From: Endozoicomonas sp965261315
GTDB taxonomy: Bacteria; Pseudomonadota; Gammaproteobacteria; Pseudomonadales; Endozoicomonadaceae
Assembly (NCBI GenBank): GCA_965261315.1
Contig: CBDHDM010000093.1
Location: forward strand, 124,001 to 188,000
DNA: 64,000 nt
Reading direction: 5' to 3'
Shown here piece after piece: positions 1 through 8,967 of this stretch (positions are counted from its first letter, which is position 1; each line of letters opens with the position of its first letter). The translations under genes were made by a program, and so were the position numbers. Under the pieces are notes generated by a model. It was not told where the DNA came from. It saw nothing but the letters and a program-made list of their open reading frames with translations, and did not search any database.

Positions 1-1805
1 GGTTCTGGGTTAATATCCAGAGGTTGCAGCAGGATACGAGCCTGTTGTCGGAAGATTTTTGCATACCAGTGTTCGACAGCTTTCTCTTCTGACGGGTCTT
101 TGGGGTCTTCACTGTTAGAAAGCAGCCCGTCATGGTTGCCTTGTTCAATGATTCGGCCACGATCCAATACCAGAATGTGGTCCGCAGTCATCAGTTCCGG
201 TAACCGCTGAGTGACCAGAATGATGGTTTTCTCACCTTTCATGGCCATCAGGTTTTTCAGGATACGGGCTTCGGTTTTCATATCCAGGGCGCTGAACGCA
301 TCGTCCAGTAACAATATCGGCGCATCAGCCAGCAGTGCTCTGGCCAGTGCCAGACGCTGCTTCTGTCCACCGGACAGATTGATGCCATTCTCTCCCAGTA
401 AGGTGTTGTAGCCATCTTTGAAGCCCATGATTTCTTCGTCAATGGCTGCCAGTTTTGCCGCTTTTTCTACTGCTTCCAGGCTGGCATCTGGCGCAGAAAA
501 ACGAATGTTGTCGGTAATGGTGCCGGAGAACAGCATGGGTTCCTGTGGGACCCAGGCCAGTTTTTTGCGCAATGACTCAACGGTCAGTTGTTGCAGGGGA
601 ATATTCCCCATCTTGATGCCTGATCCTTCCGGCAAATCAAACTCACGCAGAATTAACCGGAGAAGGGTGCTTTTACCACTGCCGGTACGACCGGTAATAC
701 CAATGAATGAACCTGCAGCAATCTCGGTCGTAATATTCTGAAGTACCGGGCTTTTATCAGAAGCATCGCCATAGGCAAACGACTTAATATTTATTGAAAG
801 ACTTGTGTCGTCTGGTGCTTGCCGGGCATTGGCTGCATCCTGGATTTTGGGTTGTCGGGCCAATAATTTTTCCAGACGTCCCCAGGAAGCACTGCCACGC
901 TGGAAGACATTAAACTGCCAGCCAAATTGCAGCATAGGCCCCAGCATCTGGCTCAGGTACAGGGTGAAGCTGGTTAACAGGCCAACGGTGAGCTGACCAT
1001 GGCTGATCAGCCAGGCTCCACCCACCAGTGACAATACGAAAGAGAGGCCAAAGAACAGGCTGATACTTGGGCCAAACAATGCATCGACTCTGGCAACGCT
1101 GGTATTGGCCTCGACAGCTTCCATGGAGAGCTGTTCAAAGCGTTGAGTTTGCCGATCTGTCAGCTGATGTGCTTTTACCGCGCGAATACCCGTGATGGAC
1201 TCACGGGTTTCTTCGTTCAAGTTGGAAAAGGCTGCTTGAGACCGACCAAAGCGGGAATAGAGTGCGACACCATACCGCTTGGTCACCCAGACAAGCAGTG
1301 GGAATGGCAGCATGGCCAGCAGTGTGAGCTTACCGCTTACCAGAAACACCATGGCGAACAGTACGGTAAGGCCTGCAATGAGCGAGTCCACCAGTGTCAT
1401 GATGCCAACACCCACACTTTCTTCTACAGCGTTCAGGTCATTGGTGGCATGAGCCATCAGATCGCCGGAGGTATGCTGTTGATAAAATTCTGGTGAGAGT
1501 TGAGTGAAGTGGGCAAATAACCGACTGCGCTGTTTGCGAATCAGTTCAATGGACGCACCGTAGAGCTTGGCTCTCCAGACATAGCGAAAACCGTAAACGG
1601 CCACGCCGGTCACTACAATGCCCGCCACGTAATTGAGCAGCTCCTGATTTGTAAGGCTCTTGTCTTTTATTCCATCAACCACATGGCCAATCAGCCAGGG
1701 GGGTAACAGGTTCAGCGCTGAGACAATCTGCAGGCAGATAAAGGCCAGCAGGTACTGCTGCCAGTAGTCCTTCAGAATAAACCGGAGTTTCCAGAGTAGT
1801 TTCAA
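1..1805 (-). CDS. mdlA: MdlA-type multidrug ABC exporter half-transporter (3' end cut by window edge)
   Basis: An inner-membrane ABC exporter half-subunit with a transmembrane domain followed by an ATPase domain; about 601 residues are visible and the C-terminus lies outside the window. The ATPase shows Walker A GRTGSGKST, signature LSGGQKQR and Walker B ILLLDDAFSALD. The residue after the Walker B Asp is Asp rather than the catalytic Glu, as in E. coli MdlA, which suggests the degenerate partner of a heterodimer; MdlB would then lie beyond position 1. The protein matches E. coli MdlA along its length (for example RYVWRAKLYGAS and SGDLMAHATND). No ATG exists near the N-terminus; a TTG at 1803-1805 behind an AAAAGG ribosome site fits best. 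The substrate is unknown. Confidence 0.88.
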   Translation of the reverse strand, partial: MKLLWKLRFILKDYWQQYLLAFICLQIVSALNLLPPWLIGHVVDGIKDKSLTNQELLNYVAGIVVTGVAVYGFRYVWRAKLYGASIELIRKQRSRLFAHFTQLSPEFYQQHTSGDLMAHATNDLNAVEESVGVGIMTLVDSLIAGLTVLFAMVFLVSGKLTLLAMLPFPLLVWVTKRYGVALYSRFGRSQAAFSNLNEETRESITGIRAVKAHQLTDRQTQRFEQLSMEAVEANTSVARVDALFGPSISLFFGLSFVLSLVGGAWLISHGQLTVGLLTSFTLYLSQMLGPMLQFGWQFNVFQRGSASWGRLEKLLARQPKIQDAANARQAPDDTSLSINIKSFAYGDASDKSPVLQNITTEIAAGSFIGITGRTGSGKSTLLRLILREFDLPEGSGIKMGNIPLQQLTVESLRKKLAWVPQEPMLFSGTITDNIRFSAPDASLEAVEKAAKLAAIDEEIMGFKDGYNTLLGENGINLSGGQKQRLALARALLADAPILLLDDAFSALDMKTEARILKNLMAMKGEKTIILVTQRLPELMTADHILVLDRGRIIEQGNHDGLLSNSEDPKDPSEEKAVEHWYAKIFRQQARILLQPLDINPE

Positions 1806-2185
1806 TGAACGGCCTTTTGGGTGAAGTCTGGGCGTTTAGCATTTTCATATCACTTTCTAAATCGCCTGTTCCTTCTGCTTGTTTAGGAAGATATTGGCGC
1901 TCAGACTCATGGCTCTGGAGCCGTTGATCTGACTCATACAGCTGCGCTGTTATGAGATAGAAAGTGTGATGAATTTAATTTGGTTCTATTGTGCTAATTT
2001 ATAACAGGCCATTTGAACTGAAAATGATTCTCATCGTCAACGAAGTGATTACCGAATTTGATGTTCGGGGTGCGATAAAAGGATGTGGATAGGGGAGTGG
2101 TTGTTGAGAGTTACCGGTTGAAATACTTCCGCGAACGTAAGAGATAGGCAGATGGCTGCGGGTAACCTGAACCTGCCCGGCCCTC
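1806..2185. other. Intergenic region upstream of mdlA
   Basis: About 380 bases without a convincing gene. It holds a Fur-box-like sequence (2020-2038) and an overlapping weak sigma-70-like promoter reading toward mdlA. A minus-strand reading frame overlaps the 3' end of the DUF962 gene here, but it has no recognisable protein features and I regard it as spurious. Confidence 0.6.
2020..2038. promoter_or_regulatory. Candidate Fur box
   Basis: GAAAATGATTCTCATCGTC matches the 19-bp Fur consensus GATAATGATAATCATTATC at 14 positions. On the minus strand a TTGACG hexamer (2035-2040) and TCAAAT 18 bases later overlap it, so iron-dependent control of mdlA is possible. The leader to mdlA would be about 200 bases, which is long. 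This is a single-site visual match. Confidence 0.4.
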
Positions 2186-2518
2186 CTAACGTTTGCGGAA
2201 GCGCCCAAGCAGAAAGTCTTTGAGCATGACCCAGTCCATAAAACTGTAAAAAGGGTATTTAAAGGTGGCTGGCTTGTTGTGCTCAAAAAAGAAGTGGCCT
2301 ATCCAGGCGCAGGCATAACCAAAAATCAGGGCCAGAAAGATTGAAGCATAAATTTTGCTATAAAGTGCATACCCCAGGATTACCAGGGCTCCAGAGCTGC
2401 CAATATAGTGAAGTGCACGGCAGACAGAGTTGCTGTGCTCTTTGAGATAGAAGGGGTAGAACTCTGCAAAGCTCTTGAACACTGCCTGTTCAGAGGCTTG
2501 TTTTGTCATATTGTCCAT
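2186..2518 (-). CDS. DUF962 / Mpo1-like membrane protein
   Basis: A 110-residue protein of the DUF962 (YGL010w/Mpo1-like) family. It has the typical early helix FAEFYPFYLKEHSNSVCRALHYIG, two hydrophobic segments (about residues 43-60 and 62-78) and the conserved GHFFFEHNKPATF stretch, whose histidines, with the earlier one, form the presumed metal site. The yeast member is a 2-hydroxy fatty acid dioxygenase; bacterial members are mostly uncharacterised. The start at 2518 has a GAGAGAT ribosome site upstream. It stands alone, followed on the same strand by mdlA. Confidence 0.8.
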   Translation of the reverse strand: MDNMTKQASEQAVFKSFAEFYPFYLKEHSNSVCRALHYIGSSGALVILGYALYSKIYASIFLALIFGYACAWIGHFFFEHNKPATFKYPFYSFMDWVMLKDFLLGRFRKR

Positions 2519-2618
2519 CAGTATCTCTCGTTATTTTTATTATTTGACTGATCAATATAAAGCGAAACAGCCTTTCAAGCCATTGGGTTGCGAATAATCA
2601 GAGGAAACCATTCTGTGA

Positions 2619-3100
2619 TCATGGCTGCTGACGGGTTGGAGCAAGTACTACTTCACGAATACATACATTTTGTGGTTGGCGATAGGTATACCAGATTGCC
2701 TCAGCGGTATCTGCTGAACTGATACCTCCTCCAATCTCTTTTTTATAGTCCCTGTAGTCCTGCAGGGCTTCAGCACAGGTGGTGTGATCAAGAATTTCCG
2801 TTTCCACGATGCCGGGCGCAATGGTGACAACCCGGACATTATCATCAGCCACCTCTTCACGAATACCTTCGCTGATCGCATGTACAGCAAACTTGACTGG
2901 TCTTCAGCCTCTTCGAGTGCAGTTTGGAAACTTTGAAGATCTGTGACGTCAAGCTTGCGGCACAAAGTATCAGGCAAATCCAGGGCTTCCATACGATCTA
3001 ACCGACGTGCAAGTAATAACAGGGGATGACCTTCCTGTGAGAATTTAAGAGCCGCTGCTTCACCAACTCCAGAGCTGGCACCGGTAATCACAATATTCAT
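2619..3100 (-). pseudogene. Short-chain dehydrogenase with internal deletion
   Basis: The N-terminus MNIVITGASSGVGEAAALKF carries the glycine-rich NAD(P) motif and runs for about 65 residues to ALEEAEDQ. The sequence then jumps, in another frame, to KFAVHAISEGIREE and continues to a normal SDR C-terminus with IAPGIVETEI. In this family the KFAVHA lysine is the Lys of the catalytic YxxxK. So about 85 codons, including the NAG motif, the catalytic Ser and the Tyr, are missing and the frame is broken at about 2888. It resembles YdfG-type 3-hydroxy acid or serine dehydrogenases. An enzyme cannot be made from this copy. Confidence 0.85.
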
Positions 3101-3218
3101 GAGCAATGTCCGCTGATGATAGGTTGTCAATTGTCGTACAGCGGCATGGAAATGATCAATTTTTCTGAGGAGTATCACCGGTTTTTACGCCGGTGATATC
3201 AGAAGAAAAACGGTCGGA

Positions 3219-4412
3219 TTATTCAGCCTGACGCCAGACACCCAATTCACAGGTAGTTCCCGGCTCATCACCCTGCGTCCACCAGTGTGCCTGCCAGTTC
3301 TGTTCATCATGACGTACCACATCTCCCTTAACATAAACCTTTTCCGGGGCCCACTGGCCTGTGGGTAACGGTGGAGGATCAATGGTATCTCCCGGGATCA
3401 GTGACAGGGCGTAAGACGCCTTTGTGTCCTGTGCCCATACCTGGTTTGCATACAGGTTCTCCCGGTCAAACATGTAGTGACCCATGGCTTCGTGCCAGAT
3501 GCCAATGGTGAAGGCTTTATGTTTGTCGGAAACCTGAAGCGCCAGTAACTCAGGCCAGCTGTCACGATTCTGGTGAGTGATCAAAATACGTTCTTCCAGA
3601 ACCTCCTGACCATTGCTGTCAAAGCCGCGGAAGCTGATGTAGTCATCAAGATCCGGTGTTGGGAATCCCTGCGGGATATAGTAGCCCAGCGCCGTAAATT
3701 CTGGGATTTCCGGATCGGGACCAGTGCCGCCACCAGAGTCTCCATCCGTGGTAAAGGTGATGTCTGAGCAATTGTAAAAACCTTCACCAGCCGGGTCATC
3801 GCGCTGCCAGCGGGTATACAGAATGGCATCCCCTTTTCGGTCAGCTGGTAGCGTGATGTTGATACGGTACTTTTTGTCACTGCCAACGGCGACATTGCCT
3901 GCCGTTGCTACCAGCTCAAGGTCACTCCAGGTAAGGGCCTGATTGTGATCGTAGTCACGCTTGGTCAGGTAAAATTCCCAGAAAGATGGATTGTGCGGAG
4001 CTGTAGCATTAAACCGCAGTTCAATCTGGTTGTTTTTATCCAGGGTGATCCGGGTCTTCTGCCACTGGCTGGATGGAACATTGAGGCCCGCTTTGGCTTC
4101 GGTACCAGCAGAGCAGAGTGTGCTATCCGGGATATGCCGTTTGACTTCTGCCATATTGCGGAAGTCTTTTACCAGCATGGCTACTTCATTACGTTGTACA
4201 AACGGGTAAGTGCCAGAGATATCAAAGGCCGCCTTACAGGCCGCATTGGGAATATCCTGACCATCAGCAGACCAGAAGCCGCCATCTTCATAACAGATGG
4301 ATTGGCGGGCTTCGGGGAATTCAACTCAGCCGTGGGCATTTGCCAGGTTGGGAAATAAAGCGCAGGCAAAAAGGCCTGGCAGTCGAAGTTTTTTCACAAC
4401 AGCATGCAGCAT
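3219..4412 (-). pseudogene. GbpA-like chitin LPMO (AA10 + CBM5/12) with in-frame TGA
   Basis: Read from the ATG at 4412 (ribosome site AAGAG), the gene encodes a 26-residue signal peptide ending NLANA, then the mature N-terminus His27-Gly28-stop-VEFPEARQSIC. An N-terminal His-Gly followed by an aromatic residue is the copper-binding hallmark of AA10 lytic polysaccharide monooxygenases. The TGA at 4326-4328 sits exactly where Trp/Tyr is expected, so TGG to TGA is the likely change. The frame then stays open for 368 codons: the second copper His in ATAPHNPSFWEFYLTK, a Gly-rich linker, a middle domain and a C-terminal chitin-binding module (WAPEKVYVKGDVV, QAHWWTQGDEPG). Without readthrough only a 28-residue peptide is made; an internal ATG at 4176-4178 would lack both the signal and the copper His. 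Confidence 0.85.
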
Positions 4413-4594
4413 AAAGTGCTCTTGTAAGTAGCCATTAATAGTCGTTTATAAAAGGCGTGGGCTTTCGAGATGATCATTACTGAGAGCATACATGATTATT
4501 CGATAAGTTGTACGCTTTACGGGCAGAGTATCAGGAAGTAAGCAGGAGTAAATGGCTCCTGCTAAGAGATGTGATGAAATGCAAAGAATATTAT

Positions 4595-5746
4595 TTAAAC
4601 AATCCGGACTGGTGTGATATCAGGGAAAATGTTCTTCAGCTGAGGAGCTGAAAGTTGCCAGTGTTGCATCAAGGCTGCTGATATCCACTGACGAATATCA
4701 GACGTTGGACGTAAATCCCGCCCTTCATACAGGTCCTTTTTAGCAAGCCCTGGCCAGTCGCCCTCTACCTTGCCACCCTTAACCGCTCCGCCAGCCATAA
4801 AGAAGCAGGAGGCTGTCCCATGATCAGTACCACCCGTACCGTTCATCGCTACCGTTCGGCCAAACTCGGTGGCAATCATGACAATAGTATTATCCCAGGT
4901 TTGTTCTCCCATGCTGGCTCTCATGGTCTGCAGGCCTGAGTCCAGCTCCTGAAATTGTCGTGAAAGGCGGGGAAGCTGGCTATCATGGGTATCCCAACCG
5001 CCCATTTCCAGCATAAGGGCATCGGGACCTTCCTGATGACTGAGCAGCGTACCAGCCGCTTCTGCAAGTGCCTTGAATTTACGGCTATTGCCATCCATGG
5101 AATTACCCACAATACCTCTGACATTCAACGCTTCTTCCAGACGGCTGTGGAGCAGGTCATCCTGTTTGTATATCTGGAAGAGTCTCTGATAAAGGTCTTC
5201 TTTGGCGGAGGGGATAGTGTTTGGGTACCAGGTACCTGCCAGTTGTCCTCCACGCAGGCTAACGGGCAGAGAGTGAGATACAGCCAGTCCGGTTTTACCC
5301 GTCGCTTCCAGTGTCCTGGAAAGCCAGCCATTGTCCTGGTTTAAGTGAACCAGGCCAGATTCCAGTATGTCCTGACCTTCAAAGTGCGAGCGTTGACGAT
5401 AAGGGGATGCAACAGCAACTACAGGCATCATCTGTTTCTGCTGATACCAGCTGTGCAGGGTAGGGAGATCACTGTGCAGGCCAAACCCCCGATCCAGTGG
5501 CAGCATGGAGCCAATAACGGGCTCGGCAATCGAGCGACGGTGGTTCAGCAGGTCATTATCAAAAGCGGGTATAACGGCATGCAGCGAGTCCATAGCACCC
5601 CGCAGAACAATCCATACCAGCTTGGGCGAGTTGTTCTGACTTTTTGAAGTCTGGCCAAATGCCAGACTGCCAGTCACCGGAATCTGTGAGCAGACTACTC
5701 CAGCCCCAAGCCATTTGATCAAGTCACGTCGGTTAATTTTACTCAC
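4595..5746 (-). CDS. DUF1501 family exported protein (Tat signal)
   Basis: A 383-residue protein beginning MSKINRRDLIKWLGAGVV, a twin-arginine export signal, followed by a DUF1501 domain (sulfatase/alkaline-phosphatase-like fold). Family landmarks seen are WIVLRGAMDSLHAVIP near the N-terminus, MLEMGGWDTHDSQL in the middle and IVMIATEFGRTVAMNGTGGTDHGTA toward the C-terminus, whose Asp and His residues resemble a metal site. It lies 36 bases downstream of a DUF1800 gene on the same strand, a pairing seen widely in bacteria. Function is unknown; a folded periplasmic enzyme is inferred from Tat export. Confidence 0.85.
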   Translation of the reverse strand: MSKINRRDLIKWLGAGVVCSQIPVTGSLAFGQTSKSQNNSPKLVWIVLRGAMDSLHAVIPAFDNDLLNHRRSIAEPVIGSMLPLDRGFGLHSDLPTLHSWYQQKQMMPVVAVASPYRQRSHFEGQDILESGLVHLNQDNGWLSRTLEATGKTGLAVSHSLPVSLRGGQLAGTWYPNTIPSAKEDLYQRLFQIYKQDDLLHSRLEEALNVRGIVGNSMDGNSRKFKALAEAAGTLLSHQEGPDALMLEMGGWDTHDSQLPRLSRQFQELDSGLQTMRASMGEQTWDNTIVMIATEFGRTVAMNGTGGTDHGTASCFFMAGGAVKGGKVEGDWPGLAKKDLYEGRDLRPTSDIRQWISAALMQHWQLSAPQLKNIFPDITPVRIV

Positions 5747-5782
5747 GCAGCTTTCTCCTTACGATCCTTTCTCCTCACCAAA

Positions 5783-7162
5783 CTACCTCCTCATGAACTC
5801 GGGGCTAAGCAATAATAGCGATAAACCCTGCTGACGGCTCTCTGCACGGCTGATGATGGTTCGGGAATTATTCATCACCTGCTGGCCCAGAATGGTATCC
5901 GCCAATGCCAGCGGGTCGGTTCTTTTTTTCAGACTTTCTACCCAGCGATTCGCCCAGTCGATCCGGGTCAGTAGTGCATCGGAGCCATCCCAGGCACTGC
6001 TCACATCAGCAAAGCCCGCAGGTGAGCCTGCACCAAGAGGTTTATGTCCCATAGCGGTTAGCGTATTGACCAGCGTTCTGCTGTGGTGTTCCCTGTTTTT
6101 CTTTCGGGGAGAGAGCCCGTCAGTTGCCCTGCAGACGGAAACCAGAAATTCACGGGGAGTCTTCAATTTTCGTTGCTCAACCTGCCAGCTCTGTGGGTGT
6201 TGGATCAGTGCGGTAATGACGGCTTTCAGGTTGCCACCGGTCTTCAACCACTGTTCCTGCATTGTATCCACAAGGCCTGCAGGTGGCTGGTCACTGATGA
6301 GGTGTCTGGCGAGCTTCCAGGAAACGTATCGGGCTGTTGCCGGGTGTACTGCGAGATCTCGAAGAATAGCTTCTCCCTGATTTGCGCCGGTATCCGGATA
6401 TTTTTTCCTTAGAATGGTGCGTTGTCCTGGCTGATGGGCTCTTTCACGAAATAAAAAACCATGGCCTTCTTTTTTACCAGGTCTGGCGACACTCCAGCCG
6501 GTAATGGCTTTTGCCAGCTCCTGAATATCTTCCAGTTGGTAGCCGCCATTAACGCCCATGGTATGAAGTTCCAGAATCTCTCTTGCCAGGTTTTCATTCA
6601 TTCCCCTGGCTTTTTTTGAGTTCTTTTTAAGATAGCTGGCCTGTCTTGACTCCGGTCCAATGGACTTTTCGTTATCCAGATAGACAAGCATGGCTGGATG
6701 TTTTTCCACCGCAATGAGCAAATCAGCGAATGAGCCAAAAAGGTTAGGTGCAATGGCCTCCCGCTCAAGGGTCGGTGCCAGTGGTGTCATCAGGCCGCCC
6801 TGGGCTGAAACGCTGAAGTGGTTGGAGAAAAAGTCCAGCAGGCGCCAGCTGAAAGAGTGTGGGCTTTCAATGCTTCGAGTGAGGGTATCACTGCTGAACT
6901 GGAAGTAATTTCTCCGGATAGGAGCCATCATGGAAGATGGATTATCCTGCTTCTGGTTGGGTTTTTCTGAATTCTTTCTCGCCCGGAACTCTGCATACTG
7001 GCTTATGATGGTTGAGCTGTCCGGCAGTGAGCTATCCAGAACAGGTATGGTTAAGTGTTCCTGAAGCCAGCCCTGCGGGTCAGACTGTGCATTTTTAATT
7101 TCATGATCTCTGGCCCCCATACCAAAACGGTTGGTGGCAATGACTGCCAGGTGGTTGTTCAT
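5783..7162 (-). CDS. DUF1800 family protein
   Basis: A 459-residue DUF1800 protein starting MNNHLAVIATNRFGMGARDHEI, the usual opening of the family. Other landmarks are WRLLDFFSNHFSVSAQ, ENLAREILELHTMGVNGGYQ and ELAKAITGWSV. The frame is open upstream to 7294, but residues before 7162 do not look like the family, so I place the start at the ATG at 7160-7162; the ribosome site there is weak. It precedes the DUF1501 gene and probably forms a two-gene operon with it. Biochemical role unknown. Confidence 0.85.
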   Translation of the reverse strand: MNNHLAVIATNRFGMGARDHEIKNAQSDPQGWLQEHLTIPVLDSSLPDSSTIISQYAEFRARKNSEKPNQKQDNPSSMMAPIRRNYFQFSSDTLTRSIESPHSFSWRLLDFFSNHFSVSAQGGLMTPLAPTLEREAIAPNLFGSFADLLIAVEKHPAMLVYLDNEKSIGPESRQASYLKKNSKKARGMNENLAREILELHTMGVNGGYQLEDIQELAKAITGWSVARPGKKEGHGFLFRERAHQPGQRTILRKKYPDTGANQGEAILRDLAVHPATARYVSWKLARHLISDQPPAGLVDTMQEQWLKTGGNLKAVITALIQHPQSWQVEQRKLKTPREFLVSVCRATDGLSPRKKNREHHSRTLVNTLTAMGHKPLGAGSPAGFADVSSAWDGSDALLTRIDWANRWVESLKKRTDPLALADTILGQQVMNNSRTIISRAESRQQGLSLLLLSPEFMRR

Positions 7163-7227
7163 TTGATAGTCCGTGTCTTTGGAGCGCTTTAGTTTACAGT
7201 CTAAAGGGATTGCGGCTGGGCAGGAAT

Positions 7228-7268
7228 ATTGATCATATTGATTCTGATCAATCAAAAGAATCAATATG
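7228..7268. promoter_or_regulatory. Nested inverted repeats between divergent genes
   Basis: Two overlapping dyads lie between the divergent DUF1800 and chrA genes. ATTGATCA (7228-7235) pairs with TGATCAAT (7245-7252), and CATATTGATTCT (7234-7245) pairs with AGAATCAATATG (7257-7268). The position, AT-richness and nesting suggest an operator rather than a terminator. No regulator gene is adjacent. Confidence 0.45.
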
Positions 7269-7325
7269 CATAATAGGAAACAGCTGTTTATCATCGGGTA
7301 ACTACTTTCTTAATCTTTTGGTAAG

Positions 7326-8474
7326 TTGCCTGTGGATAAGTTATTCACCATTTTCTGGCAGTTTTTCCTGCTGGGCTGGACCAGTTTTGGAGGCCCGGCG
7401 GCCCATATTGGGTATTTCCGCAATACGTTCGTTGAGAAACGCAAGTGGTTAACGGATGTTGAGTATTCTCAGCTGATCGCCCTCAGCCAGTTTTTGCCAG
7501 GCCCTGGTTCCAGCCAGATTGGCTTTGCCCTGGGTTATCAGCGAGCAGGTTTACTGGGTGGTATTGCCGCTTTTGTCGGTTTTACCCTGCCATCGTTTGC
7601 CATTCTGCTGGCAGTGGCCATGAGCAGTCAGCTGTTCCTCACGGCTGATTGGTACCAGGGAATAATTGCCGGTTTGAAGCTGATGGCTGTTGTGGTGGTT
7701 GCTGATGCAACCCTGCAGATGTTTCGCTCTTTCTGTAAAAGTCAGCTGACCATTAGTCTGTGTGTATTCAGTGCGGCACTATTGCTGGTATTTCCCGGTG
7801 TATTTGTACAGATGGCCATTCTGGTGGCCGCGGCGTTGATTGGTTATCGCTGGTTACCAGGCAATGAAGATAGCCAGGCTAAGTGTCGTTTTGTTTTCTG
7901 GCCGTTAATTCTGTTTGCCATTTTATTGTTTGGCCTGCCTCTACTCGCAGAGTATTCACCATTGGCGAGAGTGATCAGTGACTTTTTCCAGGCTGGCAGT
8001 ATGGTATTTGGCGGTGGTCATGTGGTTCTGCCATTGCTGCAAAGTACAACGGAAGGCATGATCAGTACTGACACTTTCCTGACCGGTTATGCGGCTGCTC
8101 AGGCTGTACCCGGGCCAATGTTTACTCTGGCTACTTACCTTGGCTACTTTGCTTCTGAGTCTACACCCATACTGGGCGCTATTGCGGCAACTATTGCCAT
8201 TTTCCTGCCGGGTTTTCTGTTGGTGGTCGGCGTGCTTCCAGCCTGGCAGGCTCTGGCTGGACGGGCACGGATTGCAGGAGCCGTTGCCGGTATTAATGCT
8301 TCTGTTGTTGGCTTGTTGTTATCTGCTCTTTATTCACCGGTGTTCACTTCCGCTGTTTATTCAGCAATGGAGATGGCGCTGGTTCTGATTGGCTGCTTCC
8401 TGCTTCGGGTGATGAAACTCTCGGTATTTTGGCTGGTGTTGATGTTTATTGGAGTAGGGGTAGTACTTTTATAA
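7326..8474 (+). CDS. chrA: Chromate transporter family protein (ChrA/CHR)
   Basis: A 382-residue inner-membrane protein of the CHR family, long form with two homologous halves. The first half shows GWTSFGGPAAHIGYF and QFLPGPGSSQIGFALGY; the second shows GSMVFGGGHVVLPLLQS and AAQAVPGPMFTLATYLGYF. Both halves thus keep the family FGG and PGP motifs, with about ten hydrophobic segments. Characterised members export chromate, but many homologues have unknown substrates. The start is TTG at 7326 or GTG at 7332, both behind GGTAAG or TTTTGGT; there is no ATG nearby. Nothing in the neighbourhood confirms the substrate. Confidence 0.8.
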   Translation: MPVDKLFTIFWQFFLLGWTSFGGPAAHIGYFRNTFVEKRKWLTDVEYSQLIALSQFLPGPGSSQIGFALGYQRAGLLGGIAAFVGFTLPSFAILLAVAMSSQLFLTADWYQGIIAGLKLMAVVVVADATLQMFRSFCKSQLTISLCVFSAALLLVFPGVFVQMAILVAAALIGYRWLPGNEDSQAKCRFVFWPLILFAILLFGLPLLAEYSPLARVISDFFQAGSMVFGGGHVVLPLLQSTTEGMISTDTFLTGYAAAQAVPGPMFTLATYLGYFASESTPILGAIAATIAIFLPGFLLVVGVLPAWQALAGRARIAGAVAGINASVVGLLLSALYSPVFTSAVYSAMEMALVLIGCFLLRVMKLSVFWLVLMFIGVGVVLL

Positions 8475-8502
8475 TGACTCAGCATCATAGCCAGTTTTGT
8501 TG

Positions 8503-8802
8503 TCATTGACGTTGATGACTCTTGGCACAGGCAATCGGACTCTGAGGGCGTAGTTCCTTTATATTTGGATGAAGACTGGTGAAAGCGGGGCTGGTAATCA
8601 GCCAGCAATTCCCGATAAGTTGATTACCATCAATAATACCAAGGGTTAGAGGGGAAATTGCCGTGACAGATGCGCCGGGTGCCCACTCGACATGTACTTT
8701 TCCTTCGAAAGTATCCACTTCGAGTTTGATGGATAATGGGTCTTTTTCGAAATCGGACAACTCACCGTTTGGGGGGTAAAACCATCTTGTAGGCCTCAGC
8801 AT
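8503..8802 (-). pseudogene. Possible transposase N-terminal fragment
   Basis: The first 50 residues (MLRPTRWFYPPNGELSDFEK, then EVDTFEGKVHVEWAPGASVT) resemble the N-terminus of IS4/IS1380-type DDE transposases, whose VHVEW..(A/S)VT stretch is normally followed by a PLGQL-type motif. Here the similarity stops after AISPL. No catalytic residues are present. It abuts the truncated IS3 orfB to its right. The family assignment is tentative. Confidence 0.35.
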
Positions 8803-8811
8803 GACTGAGGT

Positions 8812-8967
8812 TTACAGTTTAGCTGGAGATTTGACTGCTGAATTTAGGTTCAGTGTTTTCAGGGCGATTTGTAAGTGTTCAGCAGCCTTCCAACGAGAAG
8901 CGCCATTTGCTACAGCTTCATCAAACCATGTCAGCAATTCTCGGCGCTTATCAACCGGTGTCAGTTG
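8812..8967 (-). pseudogene. IS3-family orfB fragment
   Basis: About 50 codons in a frame overlapping the end of orfA: QLTPVDKRRELLTWFDEAVA, then NGASRWKAAEHLQIALKTL, the usual opening of an IS3-group OrfB. It then turns into unrelated sequence and a stop at 8812. The whole rve/DDE integrase domain is missing, so the element cannot move on its own. Confidence 0.7.

Noticed and set aside
4326..4328. TGA in the LPMO gene as selenocysteine or a reassigned Trp codon
   Set aside because: The family needs an aromatic residue here, no SECIS-like structure was evident, and other genes in the window use TGA as a normal stop (for example rlmA and fliQ).
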